Shown: positions 1 to 8,123, counted from the first letter of the stretch. The stretch: 64,000 nucleotides of DNA from Candidatus Poribacteria bacterium (GCA_030748495.1 JASMLX010000010.1:1-64000); one strand, 5' to 3'. The notes: generated from the sequence alone by a model not told the origin. Numbers and translations are program-made.

Positions 1-384
1 GCTGAGTGTGCAAGCAAGAAAGGATCTGATGTCACAGCTAAAATCAAGGAACTACTAATTCCATATAAGGATCAGGTTTATACAATCACCGCAGATAATG
101 GAAAAGAATTTTCTGCTCATGAGCTTTTTGGAGAGGTTCTGGATGCAGAGGTATATTTCTGTAATCCATATTGTTGATGGCAGCGAGGCTGAAATGAAAA
201 CACAAATGGACTTATTCGCCAGTTCTTTCCCCAAAAAAGATCCTTAAAAAACAGAAAGGAGAAAGAATTGATCAAAGTCATCAACTATTTAAATTATCGA
301 CCAAGAAAAACCCTTGGCGGATCGATGCCTGCTGAGTTATTTTTGAATCAGAAAATCACGCTAGATGTTGCACTAGCTATGTAA
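1..384 (+). pseudogene. IS30-family transposase, 3' remnant
   Basis: The window opens inside this gene. Frame 1 translates to the C-terminal part of an IS30-type DDE integrase core, with TADNGKEF (the second catalytic Asp region), a VYFCNPY segment and NENTNGLIRQFFP around the catalytic Glu, ending at TAA 382-384. Two in-frame TGA codons, at 175-177 and 190-192, interrupt the otherwise well preserved frame on either side of WQRG. No indel is needed to read the rest, so the element was lost by point mutation. The 5' part lies outside the window. Confidence 0.85.
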
Positions 385-798
385 ATTCGGGTTAGTAAAA
401 TACAATCCCCTACTCCTTCATCCTTCTCACATTAGAAATCAGAAAAAGAGGCTATTATTCATTCTAAAAAACGAAAATATTAAAAGTTACGAGTCTCGTG
501 TTAAAGGCGTGTGAGTTTGGTTTGAAAATTTGCAATTTTTCGTACTATCGGTTAATATACCATTTCCTAATCATTAAGTGTATACGTTTCTCATCGTCAA
601 ACGTATACACCTAACGAATTGCGGATATCGAATGTTACTTCGTACACTCCCCGGAAGATCCTATTTCGGATCGTTAAAATCTATCCGGTTGGTTCCTAGA
701 TTCTTTTTACATGGTGTACTTTTGAGAAGGTGTCAGCTAAATCCCCTCGGAAGAGGCGATACCATAAAAGATCTATCAACATCACAGAGGGAATCCTA
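385..798. other. Non-coding stretch between the IS30 remnant and the DUF47 gene
   Basis: No convincing gene is seen. The stretch holds the inverted repeat at 578-610 and the Shine-Dalgarno of the next gene. AT-rich sequence around 470-560 could contain promoter elements, but no well-spaced -35/-10 pair stood out. Confidence 0.5.
578..610. repeat. 12-bp perfect inverted repeat with 9-nt loop
   Basis: The arms GTGTATACGTTT (578-589) and AAACGTATACAC (599-610) are exact reverse complements around CTCATCGTC. The match extends four more bases outward on each side with one mismatch. There is no T tract, so a regulator operator or an insertion-sequence target/end is as likely as a terminator. It lies about 190 nt upstream of the DUF47 start. 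Confidence 0.6.
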
Positions 799-1479
799 AT
801 GGTTAAGCGCACTATCCTTGACCTCTTTGCAAAATCTCCTTTTGGTTCAATACAGATGCACATGAAAAAGGTCATCGAGTGTGCCCAGCAATTGGGACCA
901 CTTTTTGAGTCCGTTTTTACTGAAGATGGGGATAAAACTCAACAGGTCACGAATCTTATCAACCTATTGGAACACGAAGCTGATCAGATTAAAAACGATA
1001 TTCGAAATCGCATGCCTAAATCAGTTTTATTGTCGGTTGATAGAAGAGACCTATTGGACTTAGTTCATGTACAGGACAACATTGCAGATTCCGTGCAAGA
1101 AACTGCCGGCTTGCTCACTTTAAAGAAACTATCTTTTCCACAAGAGTTACAATCTGACGCTGTGGATTTAATTAACGAAGTCCTTATCACCTGCGATCTA
1201 GCAGCAACAATTAGCAATGAAATGGATGAGCTTACTGAGTCTACCTTTAGAGGCCCTGAAGCCGAAAAGGTTTTGGTGATGATTGATCAATTGGACGATG
1301 TTGAGACAAAATCAGATGTAATCGGAGTTAGCCTCGCACGTAAAATTTTCGCCATGGAAGATCAAATGACTCCCGTAGATACCATGCTATGGTATCAAAT
1401 CTTCTACACAGTGGGGCAGGTAGCTAACAATGCGGAGAGAATGGGTAATCGCCTACGCTTACTAATTGCTCAAGTTTGA
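799..1479 (+). CDS. DUF47 / PhoU-like phosphate transport regulator
   Basis: A 226-residue protein of the TIGR00153 (DUF47, YkaA-like) family, all-helical and structurally related to PhoU. The N-terminal MVKRTILDLFAKSPFGSIQ block and the LEHEADQIKNDIR helix (metal-binding Glu/Asp pattern) are typical, as is the total length. The longer open frame starts at 730, but ATG at 799 gives the family N-terminus and follows AGAGGGAA. Members usually sit next to a PiT-type phosphate permease; none is present here, so the partner is elsewhere or lost. It is a soluble protein expected to control low-affinity phosphate uptake. Confidence 0.85.
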   Translation: MVKRTILDLFAKSPFGSIQMHMKKVIECAQQLGPLFESVFTEDGDKTQQVTNLINLLEHEADQIKNDIRNRMPKSVLLSVDRRDLLDLVHVQDNIADSVQETAGLLTLKKLSFPQELQSDAVDLINEVLITCDLAATISNEMDELTESTFRGPEAEKVLVMIDQLDDVETKSDVIGVSLARKIFAMEDQMTPVDTMLWYQIFYTVGQVANNAERMGNRLRLLIAQV

Positions 1480-1502
1480 TCGGAAATTGATCTCTTAGGA
1501 GC

Positions 1503-1552
1503 CGATGGTCATTTATGCTCTCCTTTTTCTGGCAGAGCATAAATGACCATCG
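1503..1552. terminator. Long hairpin between convergent genes
   Basis: A perfect 19-bp stem (1503-1521 against 1534-1552) encloses a 12-nt T-rich loop. It lies 23 nt after the DUF47 stop and just before the minus-strand ORF that ends at 1561. No T tract follows on either strand, so it may be a factor-assisted bidirectional terminator or a mobile palindromic element. Confidence 0.55.
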
Positions 1553-1560
1553 AGTTGGGC

Positions 1561-1812
1561 CTAACCTAAATTCCGCTGATTGGACACCAGTTGCCCCTTA
1601 ATAAAGATCATATTAGAAGAGGTGTAGTTGGCGTAGGGCAAATGAGAGATTTTCTCCCCAGTCGGATTGAGTTCAAAGAGTCGATCGAATCGAACTACGA
1701 GAGCCAACTCATTCTCGACAATTTCGATATTACCGGAAACCGGCCCGGCTAGGAGGTTTCTTTCATTTCTATTCTTTTCACTCTTATCTGTCCCAACTCG
1801 ATAGGTGGCCAA
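1561..1812 (-). CDS. Hypothetical protein, possibly a 3' gene fragment
   Basis: An open frame of about 83 residues convergent to the DUF47 gene. The only start at its 5' end is TTG. The frame stays open for 13 more codons upstream (to TAA at 1852-1854) and reads sensibly as protein there, so this is more likely the end of a decayed gene than a complete one. The residue mix is protein-like (ELNPTGEKI, a C-terminal MIFIKGQLVSNQR), but I do not recognise the family. Confidence 0.3.
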   Translation of the reverse strand: MATYRVGTDKSEKNRNERNLLAGPVSGNIEIVENELALVVRFDRLFELNPTGEKISHLPYANYTSSNMIFIKGQLVSNQRNLG

Positions 1813-2225
1813 ATAATATCCAGTACTAACCCAGTCTGCCTGATAACCGGTTTAGACGTGAGCCAAATATCTTGTTCGCTGTATTTCCCACAGTTTCAAA
1901 ATCACCGTATACTTTTCAAAATGGCTAAAATTTGATATAATAGGCTCACTCAGTAAAGATAAAGGTCTGAGAAATCTTAAAGAAGAACACATGTTACCAG
2001 CCACTAGTCTTTATCAGTAACATCAGCAACTGGCCAGAGACCCCGTACCAACAGTGAAGCAATCCTGAGCAGAAAGGTTCCACCGAGAATTATTCTGCCG
2101 CTTGGATAAAGGGCTTTTACCTGTTGTATACCAACATTCCTTCCCGCAATGAATGGTGAGAAGGAATTGTGCTAGCTTTTACGACTTAGGAATACCTCAA
2201 GAAAAGAAAAGTAGGTGCAGGATAG
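1813..2225. other. Upstream region of the transketolase gene
   Basis: About 410 nt without a supportable gene. It contains the promoter-like pair at 1913-1941 and, next to the transketolase start, a GTAGGTGCAGG ribosome binding region. The middle (1980-2180) looks like unselected sequence. Confidence 0.4.
1913..1941 (+). promoter_or_regulatory. Candidate sigma-70-type promoter upstream of tkt
   Basis: TTTTCA (1913-1918), a 17-nt spacer and a perfect TATAAT (1936-1941). It would give a leader of about 275 nt before the transketolase start. The -10 is strong and the -35 weak. Confidence 0.45.
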
Positions 2226-4064
2226 ATGACGAATATTAAGAAGATTATTGAGCAAAAAGCGAACAACTTGCGGATCCATTCCATTGTTTCGACTTCGGAG
2301 GCAGGGTCTGGGCATCCGACCACCTGCTTATCGGCGGCAGACATTGTCTCGGCACTTTTCTTTCATGCCATGCGTTACGATCCGCAAAACGCTGCCCATC
2401 CAAATAATGATCGCTTCGTATTATCCAAAGGGCACGCAGCCCCATTACTATACGCAGCCTGGGCAGAAGCCGGTATTATCGATTCTGCAGACCTGATGAA
2501 TCTGCGAAAAATCGACAGTGATTTGGAAGGGCACCCAACGCCACGTCTGGATTGGGTGGATGTGGCTACCGGGTCATTGGGACAAGGGCTAAGTGTCGGA
2601 TTAGGTATGGCACTCAACGGCAAGTATCTGGACCAATCCGACTATCGGGTTTACGTTCTGATGGGTGATGGTGAAACAGCGGAAGGTGGAATTTGGGAAG
2701 CAGTGGCACTAGCCGCCCACTACCAACTCAACAACCTGATCGGCATTGTCGATGTCAACGGTATTGGGCAAAGCCAACGCACCATGTATGAGTTCGATAT
2801 CGATTCTTATTGCCGACGGTTTGAATCCTTTGGTTGGAGTGCCATCGGCATTGATGGTCACGACACCGACCAGATCTTATCCGCCTTAGCTGAGGCTCAG
2901 ACGTCTAAAGAACAGCCAACTGTAATCGTGGCCAAAACCTTCAAAGGCCAGGGAGTCTCCTTCACCGAGAATGCGGATGGTTGGCACGGCAAAGCTATTA
3001 CAGACGAGCAACTCGATCAAGCTCTCAATGAATTGGGGCCGGTGGCCGATGTTTCAGTCGAGATCCAACCACCGACGGCTTTTAGCGGACAGGGTATTTC
3101 AGTCAGTGAAATGGCACCACCAGACTATGCTCTTGGTGAAGAAATCGCCACACGGAGTGGTTATGGGGCCGGACTGGCTAAATTGGCTTTGGCTAATCCG
3201 AATGTAGTAGCACTGGATGGAGACACCAAGAACTCAACCTATGCTGAAGAGATGATCGGGGTTGACGCCAGCCGATATTTCGAAATGTTTATCGCTGAAC
3301 AGAATCTAGTAGGTGCTGGGATTGGACTCTCTAAGCGGGGGAAAATTCCCTTTGTCTCAACCTTTGCGGCCTTTTTCTCTCGCGCTTACGACCAGATACG
3401 GATGTCAGCCATCTCTCAAGCCAACATCAAATATGCGGGGTCACACTGTGGCGTGTCAATCGGTGAGGACGGCCCTTCTCAGATGGGGCTTGAGGATTTA
3501 GCCATGTTCCGAGCCATTCCGGATGCAGCGGTTCTTTACCCTGGCGATCCCGTGGCTGCAGAACGGCTGGTTGCCGAGGCCGCCGATTATGAGGGGGTTG
3601 TTTTCCTGAGAACCTCTAGGCCCAAAACTCCTGTCATTTACGACAACAGTGAAATGTTTCCGATCGGCGGCAGTAAAGTTCTTAGATCCAGCCAAGCGGA
3701 TCAGATCACCGTGGTCGGTGCAGGGGTTACTGTACATGAAGCCTTGAAAGCCTATGATAAATTGCAAAACGACGGGATTACGATCCGTATCATCGACCTG
3801 TATTCAGTCAAACCAGTGGACACTGAGACACTCATTCAGTCTGCAAAGTCTACTAATAACACCATTGTTACGGTCGAAGACCACTATCCTGAAGGCGGTA
3901 TTGGTGAAGCGGTACAGAGTGCGGTTGCTTCGAAGGGTGTTTGCGTTCACAAGTTAGCCGTCAACGGTATTCCACGATCTGGCCAGCCGGAAGAGTTACT
4001 TCAAATTTTCGGTATTAATGCAGCTTGTATTATCGATAAAGTTAAGTCGATTCTATCAATTTAG
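2226..4064 (+). CDS. tkt: Transketolase
   Basis: A 612-residue thiamine-diphosphate enzyme of the pentose phosphate pathway that transfers two-carbon ketol units between sugar phosphates in the cytoplasm. The GSGHP block (residues 27-31) and the GDGE...N thiamine-diphosphate motif (Gly147-Asn178) mark the first domain. The Pyr domain carries the catalytic Glu358 in IAEQN and the FSRAYDQIR segment, and a transketolase C domain follows. It is shorter than the E. coli enzyme (about 663) and closer to the roughly 620-residue animal-like and archaeal-fusion type. ATG 2226 follows a GTAGGTGCAGG ribosome site. The gene stands alone with its own upstream region. Dihydroxyacetone synthase-like activity cannot be excluded. 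Confidence 0.95.
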   Translation: MTNIKKIIEQKANNLRIHSIVSTSEAGSGHPTTCLSAADIVSALFFHAMRYDPQNAAHPNNDRFVLSKGHAAPLLYAAWAEAGIIDSADLMNLRKIDSDLEGHPTPRLDWVDVATGSLGQGLSVGLGMALNGKYLDQSDYRVYVLMGDGETAEGGIWEAVALAAHYQLNNLIGIVDVNGIGQSQRTMYEFDIDSYCRRFESFGWSAIGIDGHDTDQILSALAEAQTSKEQPTVIVAKTFKGQGVSFTENADGWHGKAITDEQLDQALNELGPVADVSVEIQPPTAFSGQGISVSEMAPPDYALGEEIATRSGYGAGLAKLALANPNVVALDGDTKNSTYAEEMIGVDASRYFEMFIAEQNLVGAGIGLSKRGKIPFVSTFAAFFSRAYDQIRMSAISQANIKYAGSHCGVSIGEDGPSQMGLEDLAMFRAIPDAAVLYPGDPVAAERLVAEAADYEGVVFLRTSRPKTPVIYDNSEMFPIGGSKVLRSSQADQITVVGAGVTVHEALKAYDKLQNDGITIRIIDLYSVKPVDTETLIQSAKSTNNTIVTVEDHYPEGGIGEAVQSAVASKGVCVHKLAVNGIPRSGQPEELLQIFGINAACIIDKVKSILSI

Positions 4065-4174
4065 TTTCCCGACGGTGTTAATAGAGGCTGCTTGAATGGA
4101 ATGTTGGCGGGTAGGCAATATAGAGGATTTTAAGCGCAGGCCTGTTTTTTCGCTCTAGGACTAACTAAATCCAC

Positions 4175-4204
4175 TTGACAATTGAATTTCCAAATGGATA
4201 TAAT
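4175..4204 (+). promoter_or_regulatory. Strong promoter of the tRNA-secE-nusG-ribosomal block
   Basis: Consensus TTGACA (4175-4180), an 18-nt spacer and consensus TATAAT (4199-4204). Transcription would start near 4211, about 15 nt before the first tRNA at 4226. It is the best promoter in the window and fits the stable-RNA genes directly downstream. Confidence 0.85.
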
Positions 4205-4225
4205 TCCACTCCGCTATGGGCTGGT

Positions 4226-4298
4226 GCTGATGTAGCTCAACTGGCAGAGCAGCTGATTTGTAATCAGCAGGTTGGAGGTTCAAGTCCTCTCATCAGCT
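4226..4298 (+). tRNA. tRNA-Thr (anticodon TGT)
   Basis: A full cloverleaf: acceptor GCTGATG/CATCAGC, anticodon stem CTGAT/ATCAG with loop TTTGTAA, and T arm GGTTCAAGTCC. Reads ACA codons. CCA is not encoded. First of five tandem tRNAs. Confidence 0.95.
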
Positions 4299-4307
4299 CT
4301 CTCTTGT

Positions 4308-4392
4308 GGGGAGATAGCGAAGTGGCTAAACGCATCAGACTGTAAATCTGACACCTCAGGTTTCGGCGGTTCGAATCCGTCTCTCCCCACCA
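4308..4392 (+). tRNA. tRNA-Tyr (anticodon GTA)
   Basis: Acceptor GGGGAGA/TCTCCCC, anticodon loop CTGTAAA, and the long class II variable arm expected of bacterial tRNA-Tyr. It is the only tRNA of the cluster with an encoded CCA (4390-4392). Confidence 0.95.
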
Positions 4393-4410
4393 TTTTTGAT
4401 TCGCTGACCT

Positions 4411-4483
4411 GCGGGAGTAGCTCATTTGGTAGAGCATTAGCCTTCCAAGCTAACGGTGGCGGGTTCGAATCCCGTCTCCCGCT
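4411..4483 (+). tRNA. tRNA-Gly (anticodon TCC)
   Basis: Acceptor GCGGGAG/CTCCCGC, anticodon loop CTTCCAA, T arm GGGTTCGAATCCC. Reads GGA (and GGG by wobble). CCA is not encoded. Confidence 0.95.
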
Positions 4484-4497
4484 TTTGTTTGCCGCTT

Positions 4498-4569
4498 GCT
4501 GATGTAGCTCAGTGGTAGAGCACCTCCTTGGTAAGGAGGAGGCCGCGGGTTCAATCCCCGCCATCAGCT
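4498..4569 (+). tRNA. tRNA-Thr (anticodon GGT)
   Basis: Acceptor GCTGATG/CATCAGC is identical to that of the first tRNA-Thr. Anticodon stem CCTCC/GGAGG with loop TTGGTAA; reads ACC/ACU. Together the two threonine tRNAs cover most threonine codons. Confidence 0.95.
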
Positions 4570-4611
4570 TATTAATAACTTGAACTGGCAGTTTCTCGCT
4601 GTCTAACTTGC

Positions 4612-4684
4612 AGGCTAGTAGCTCAATTGGCAGAGCACCGGTCTCCAAAACCGGGGGTTGGGGGTTCGAGTCCCTTCTGGCCTG
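4612..4684 (+). tRNA. tRNA-Trp (anticodon CCA)
   Basis: Acceptor AGGCTAG/CTGGCCT with one T-G wobble, anticodon stem CCGGT/ACCGG with loop CTCCAAA. It lies directly upstream of secE, the classic bacterial order; the rpmG gene often found between them is absent. Confidence 0.95.
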
Positions 4685-4747
4685 CCTTTTTATTGTGTTA
4701 GCTTTGATCGCGCAGGAAGGCTAAAATTTAGGTGGGACAGGTCTTAA

Positions 4748-5143
4748 ATGATCGCTAAAACCAAACAGTATATTCAAGATATCCGGGTTGAATGGACTAG
4801 AGTCTCAAAACCGGAATGGAAGGACGTTCAAGGGAATTCATTCGTTGTCATCGTTGCAACGCTGATATTGGCTACTTTCTTGTGGCTGACCGATGGTGCG
4901 GATAAATTACCTCATTGGACAGGGAAATCGAAGGAGTTGACGGATCTCATAACACCCCCTTTTACTTTCCTTGCTTTGCTCCCTCTCGTTATTCCGTTTC
5001 TGGTAAGTCGATTCATGGAAGAGTGGAAGTTTTCGATTATTATCGGTCTAATCCCGGTAACAGCTGCAACTATCTTACACCTAACAGCAGGTGGTCCAGT
5101 GACCGGTTTTGGTATCGCTTGGCTACGCAGCCTGTTTTTGTAA
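4748..5143 (+). CDS. secE: Preprotein translocase subunit SecE
   Basis: 131 residues. The N-terminal amphipathic segment TKQYIQDIRVEWTRVSKPEW followed by a transmembrane helix (about residues 32-50) is the conserved SecE core that clamps SecY in the inner membrane. Beyond the core the protein continues with two more hydrophobic segments (about 71-90 and 96-113), making it longer than single-span SecE proteins. The order tRNA-Trp, secE, nusG, rplK supports the call strongly. ATG 4748 follows AGGTGGGACAGG. The extra C-terminal spans are unusual and unexplained. Confidence 0.85.
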   Translation: MIAKTKQYIQDIRVEWTRVSKPEWKDVQGNSFVVIVATLILATFLWLTDGADKLPHWTGKSKELTDLITPPFTFLALLPLVIPFLVSRFMEEWKFSIIIGLIPVTAATILHLTAGGPVTGFGIAWLRSLFL

Positions 5144-5162
5144 TTTCTGGCAAGAAAATCCA

Positions 5163-5723
5163 ATGGCAAGTTTCTGGTATATTCTTCATATCTATTCTGG
5201 TCACGAGAAGAAGGTCAAGCTGAATTTAGAGCAGCGGGCTGTCGCTTTACGTCTGGACGACATACTTAAGCAGGTAGTTGTACCCTTAAAAGAATTCACT
5301 GAAATTAAAGATGGTAAGCGACGGGTTATTGTACGTCCCTCTTTCCCTGGTTATATTATGATCGAAACTGAACAAGAAGTTCGTTCTGATTCAGAGGAAG
5401 AGTCTGTTCGTCAGTGCTGGGCACTTATCCAAGATACGCCAAGCGTCATGGGCTTTATTGGTGGAGGCTCACAACCTGTTCCGCTGAGTCCAGATGAAAT
5501 CTCAACAATTCTAGCTTCACCAGAAGAACAAGAAGAAGAGATCGAGACGATTGACTATATTGTTGGCGATCAAGTTCGTGTCATTGACGGGCCGTTCCGA
5601 GGTTTTGCGGCTGAAGTGAGTCGGGTTGATATGGATAAGCGGCGTTTACATCTTGATATTTCGATTTTTGGTAGAGTTACACCAATCGACCTCGAATTTT
5701 TTGAAGTAGAAAAAGTGGAGTAG
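5163..5723 (+). CDS. nusG: Transcription termination/antitermination protein NusG
   Basis: 186 residues. The NGN domain starts with SFWYILHIYSGHEKKV, includes RPSFPGYIMIE and VMGFIGGG, and is followed by an acidic linker and a C-terminal KOW domain (VGDQVRVIDGPFRGF). NusG binds RNA polymerase to increase processivity and connects it to Rho or to ribosomal S10. The open frame extends upstream to 5109 inside secE, but ATG 5163 gives the family N-terminus and leaves a 19-nt gap after secE. Confidence 0.95.
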   Translation: MASFWYILHIYSGHEKKVKLNLEQRAVALRLDDILKQVVVPLKEFTEIKDGKRRVIVRPSFPGYIMIETEQEVRSDSEEESVRQCWALIQDTPSVMGFIGGGSQPVPLSPDEISTILASPEEQEEEIETIDYIVGDQVRVIDGPFRGFAAEVSRVDMDKRRLHLDISIFGRVTPIDLEFFEVEKVE

Positions 5724-5730
5724 TAATTAA

Positions 5731-6153
5731 ATGGCAAAAAAGATAGCTGGCGAGGTCAAATTACAACTGATCTCTGGCCAAGCCACCCCGCAACCACCGG
5801 TTGGACCGAGTTTAGCTCCATACGCAATTAACTTATCGGAGTTTGTTAAAAGCTTTAATGCTCAAACGCAGCATCAGATGGGGTTGGTGGTAACAACAGT
5901 CATTACCTGTTATGCGGATCGCTCCTATTCATTTATTGTCAAATCCCCACCCACTGCTATATTACTGAAACAAGCAGCTAAGTTGGCCAAGGGATCTGGT
6001 GAACCTAATCGAGATAAAGTGGGGACAGTGACCCGGAAAGATCTTGAAGAAATCGCTAAAATTAAGCTGGAGGACCTGAACACAACCAGTGTCGAATCAG
6101 CGATGCAAATGGTTGCAGGAACCGCACGAAGTATGGGCATCCTCGTCAATTAG
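5731..6153 (+). CDS. rplK: 50S ribosomal protein L11
   Basis: 140 residues, full length. The proline-rich N-terminal motif TPQPPVGPSLAPYAIN and a C-terminal RNA-binding domain ending SMQMVAGTARSMG identify L11, which binds the GTPase-associated centre of 23S rRNA. The usual ALGQHGVNI stretch is replaced by SLAPYAINL, a divergent but alignable variant. It starts 7 nt after nusG and is surely co-transcribed. Confidence 0.95.
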   Translation: MAKKIAGEVKLQLISGQATPQPPVGPSLAPYAINLSEFVKSFNAQTQHQMGLVVTTVITCYADRSYSFIVKSPPTAILLKQAAKLAKGSGEPNRDKVGTVTRKDLEEIAKIKLEDLNTTSVESAMQMVAGTARSMGILVN

Positions 6154-6167
6154 TTAAGGGAGTTCAA

Positions 6168-6866
6168 ATGGGAAAACGCAGTAAACGATATAAACAAGCC
6201 AGTCAAGTTGCTGATAGCAACCAGCCCTGCATGTTGGATGAAGCGGTAGAGATTCTAAAAAGTAATGCAACGGCTAAATTCGATGAAACAGTAGATCTAG
6301 CGACACATCTGGGGGTAGATCCAAGGCAATCCGACCAGAATTTGCGGGGAACGATCTCCTTGCCGCATGGCACTGGCAAGCAGGTTCGTGTGGTTGTTTT
6401 TGCCGAAGGCGAAAACGCCCAAGCCGCCTTGGATGTGGGTGCAGACGAAGTCGGCGTCGACGAACTGGTGGATAAGATCGCAGGCGGGTGGATGGAGTTT
6501 GACGCGACAGTAGCAACGCCTGACCTAATGCGGCGTATCACACCCAAGCTCGGCCGGATTTTAGGGCCGAGAGGATTAATGCCCAATGCTAAGACTGGCA
6601 CCGTCACCAACAACGTTGCCGAGGTGGTGAGCAGTATTAAAGCCGGTCAAATTGAATACAGAGCAGAGAGGGAGTCTGGTGTAATTCATGTTCCCGTTGG
6701 CAAATCTTCTTTCTCTAAGGATCAAATTAAAGACAACATCAACTCCGTGATGGAAACTCTGATGAGAGCCCGCCCTTCTACAGTTAAAGGACGTTACTTG
6801 AAAAGTGTATCGATCTCATCGACCATGGGAGTTGGTATCCGTATCGACCCACAGTCGTTTGTTTAA
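6168..6866 (+). CDS. rplA: 50S ribosomal protein L1
   Basis: 232 residues, the normal length. LGVDPRQSDQNLRGT, LPHGTGK, LGRILGPRGLMPN and GTVTNNV are diagnostic L1 blocks. L1 forms the mobile L1 stalk and in many bacteria represses its own rplKA message. An AAGGGAG ribosome site precedes ATG 6168, 14 nt after rplK. Confidence 0.97.
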   Translation: MGKRSKRYKQASQVADSNQPCMLDEAVEILKSNATAKFDETVDLATHLGVDPRQSDQNLRGTISLPHGTGKQVRVVVFAEGENAQAALDVGADEVGVDELVDKIAGGWMEFDATVATPDLMRRITPKLGRILGPRGLMPNAKTGTVTNNVAEVVSSIKAGQIEYRAERESGVIHVPVGKSSFSKDQIKDNINSVMETLMRARPSTVKGRYLKSVSISSTMGVGIRIDPQSFV

Positions 6867-6904
6867 CCCTATCGAGCAAGTATCAAGATTGATATAAGAG
6901 AAGA

Positions 6905-7015
6905 AAGTATTTTAAAAAGATTCAGTCGTAGACCGTAGGTGCGTTTGGTCGCTTAAAGTTGCCTGCAGAGGCTGTTGGTTTTTCTTAGTTAGTTCTATTT
7001 CTGGGATAAACCTGC
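6905..7015 (+). promoter_or_regulatory. L10 leader (rplJL autoregulatory RNA)
   Basis: The 241-nt gap between rplA and rplJ contains the conserved order AGACCGTAGGTGC ... TCGCTTAAAG ... CCTGCAGAGG, which matches my memory of the L10 leader family (Rfam RF00557). It precedes an attenuator-type terminator at 7016-7043. In Bacillus and E. coli the L10(L12)4 complex binds this leader and lowers rplJL expression. The match is by eye; a covariance-model search would settle it. Confidence 0.8.
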
Positions 7016-7043
7016 ACCTCCACTTGACTGGAGGTTTTTTTTT
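7016..7043 (+). terminator. Attenuator terminator upstream of rplJ
   Basis: Stem ACCTCCA/TGGAGGT (7016-7022, 7029-7035) with a 6-nt loop, followed by a run of nine T. It sits between the L10 leader and rplJ, so it is best read as the regulated attenuator of the leader, not as an operon end. Confidence 0.8.
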
Positions 7044-7107
7044 GCCGATAAATCTAACCCTATTTCCTCTCGAGATTTTCGAGGGGCCTTCTGAGGGAGA
7101 TTGGTAA

Positions 7108-7668
7108 GTGCCAAGTCAAAAAAACATTGAACAGGTGGCCGCGATCACTTCCCGGCTTGAGCAGGCTGAAGTTGCGGTCTTAACCAGTTATGAAGGGCTG
7201 ACCGTAGCGGAGATGGTCGAACTTCGCGACAAACTGCGTGGAGCTAATGTTCAGTATACAGTTTACAAAAACAGGTTGATTCAGGTCAGTGCAGACAGCT
7301 TGGGAATCGAAGGGCTGGAGTCGTACCTTCATGAAACAACGGCTATCGCCATCAGTGATGACCCGGCAAGTCTAACTAAAATCCTACGCGATTTTAGTGA
7401 AGAAAACGAGAAACTCAAAATCAAAGGTGGGATTATAGGTGGGCAGGTTATCGATCAAGCCACAACTCAAAAGCTGGTCGATATGCCGTCTAAAGATCAA
7501 CTCAGAGCGCAAGTTGCTGGTAGCTTAAAAGCACCGATCTATGCAATTGCACAAGTTCTATCCGCTCCAATGCAAGATCTGGCCGGTGTGGTAGGCGCGC
7601 TGAATGACCAACCCAGAAAACTAGCTAGTCTGTTACAAACTGTCGCAGACCAGAAAGCAGAATCATAG
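7108..7668 (+). CDS. rplJ: 50S ribosomal protein L10
   Basis: 186 residues. The N-terminal rRNA-binding domain contains LTSYEGLTVAEMVELRDKLR and YTVYKNRL, and a C-terminal helix presents the L7/L12 binding sites. GTG 7108 is used as start, preceded by GAGGGAGA. L10 anchors the L7/L12 stalk and, with it, controls its own leader. Confidence 0.95.
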   Translation: MPSQKNIEQVAAITSRLEQAEVAVLTSYEGLTVAEMVELRDKLRGANVQYTVYKNRLIQVSADSLGIEGLESYLHETTAIAISDDPASLTKILRDFSEENEKLKIKGGIIGGQVIDQATTQKLVDMPSKDQLRAQVAGSLKAPIYAIAQVLSAPMQDLAGVVGALNDQPRKLASLLQTVADQKAES

Positions 7669-7724
7669 ATCTATTAATCAATGTGTCGACAGGTACGTTG
7701 GTTTTAAACCTAAGGAGATAAAAA

Positions 7725-8123
7725 ATGGCTGATGTTCAAGAAATGGTTGACCAGATCAGTGAAATGACAGTTTTAGAACTGTCGGAACTGGTAAAAGCAA
7801 TTGAAGAAAAATTTGGGGTGAGTGCTGCGGCTCCTGTAATGGCGGCTGGTATGATGCCAATGGCCGGTGCCACAGGGGCTGATAGCGAAGCGGAAGAAGC
7901 AGAAGAAGAAAAGACCGAGTTTGATGTTGAGCTAACAGAGTTCGGATCAGAGAAGATAAAGGTCATAAAAGAGGTTCGAGCCATCACAGGTCTTGGTCTG
8001 CGCGAGGCCAAAGAAGCTGTAGAAAGTGCCCCCAACGTACTCAAAGAGGGAGCGTCCCAAGAAGAGGCAGACGAAATTAAAGAAAAACTCGAAGCTGTCG
8101 GTGCGACAGTCACAATCAAGTAA
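7725..8123 (+). CDS. rplL: 50S ribosomal protein L7/L12
   Basis: 132 residues: an N-terminal dimerisation domain ([20 protein letters not shown]), an Ala/Met/Gly hinge followed by an acidic stretch, and the C-terminal factor-binding domain ([20 protein letters not shown]). A strong TAAGGAGA site precedes ATG 7725. The gene is followed by a terminator, not by rpoB, which breaks the almost universal rplJL-rpoBC order. Confidence 0.97.
   Translation: MADVQEMVDQISEMTVLELSELVKAIEEKFGVSAAAPVMAAGMMPMAGATGADSEAEEAEEEKTEFDVELTEFGSEKIKVIKEVRAITGLGLREAKEAVESAPNVLKEGASQEEADEIKEKLEAVGATVTIK

Noticed and set aside
1..384. Stop-codon readthrough or TGA recoding as a genome-wide code change
   Set aside because: Complete housekeeping genes in the window read without internal TGA, and TGA is used as a normal stop (for example the surA stop overlapping the lptD start).
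2245..3957. Several overlapping open frames on both strands across the transketolase gene
   Set aside because: They have no ribosome sites and no protein-like conservation, and lie wholly inside a full-length, motif-complete gene.
4280..4648. Long minus-strand open frame across the tRNA cluster, and a plus-strand one at 4272-4502
   Set aside because: They are translations of tRNA genes; four of the five tRNAs have complete cloverleaves under them.
6203..6613. 136-codon minus-strand frame in rplA
   Set aside because: Shadow of rplA with low-complexity Ser/Pro composition.
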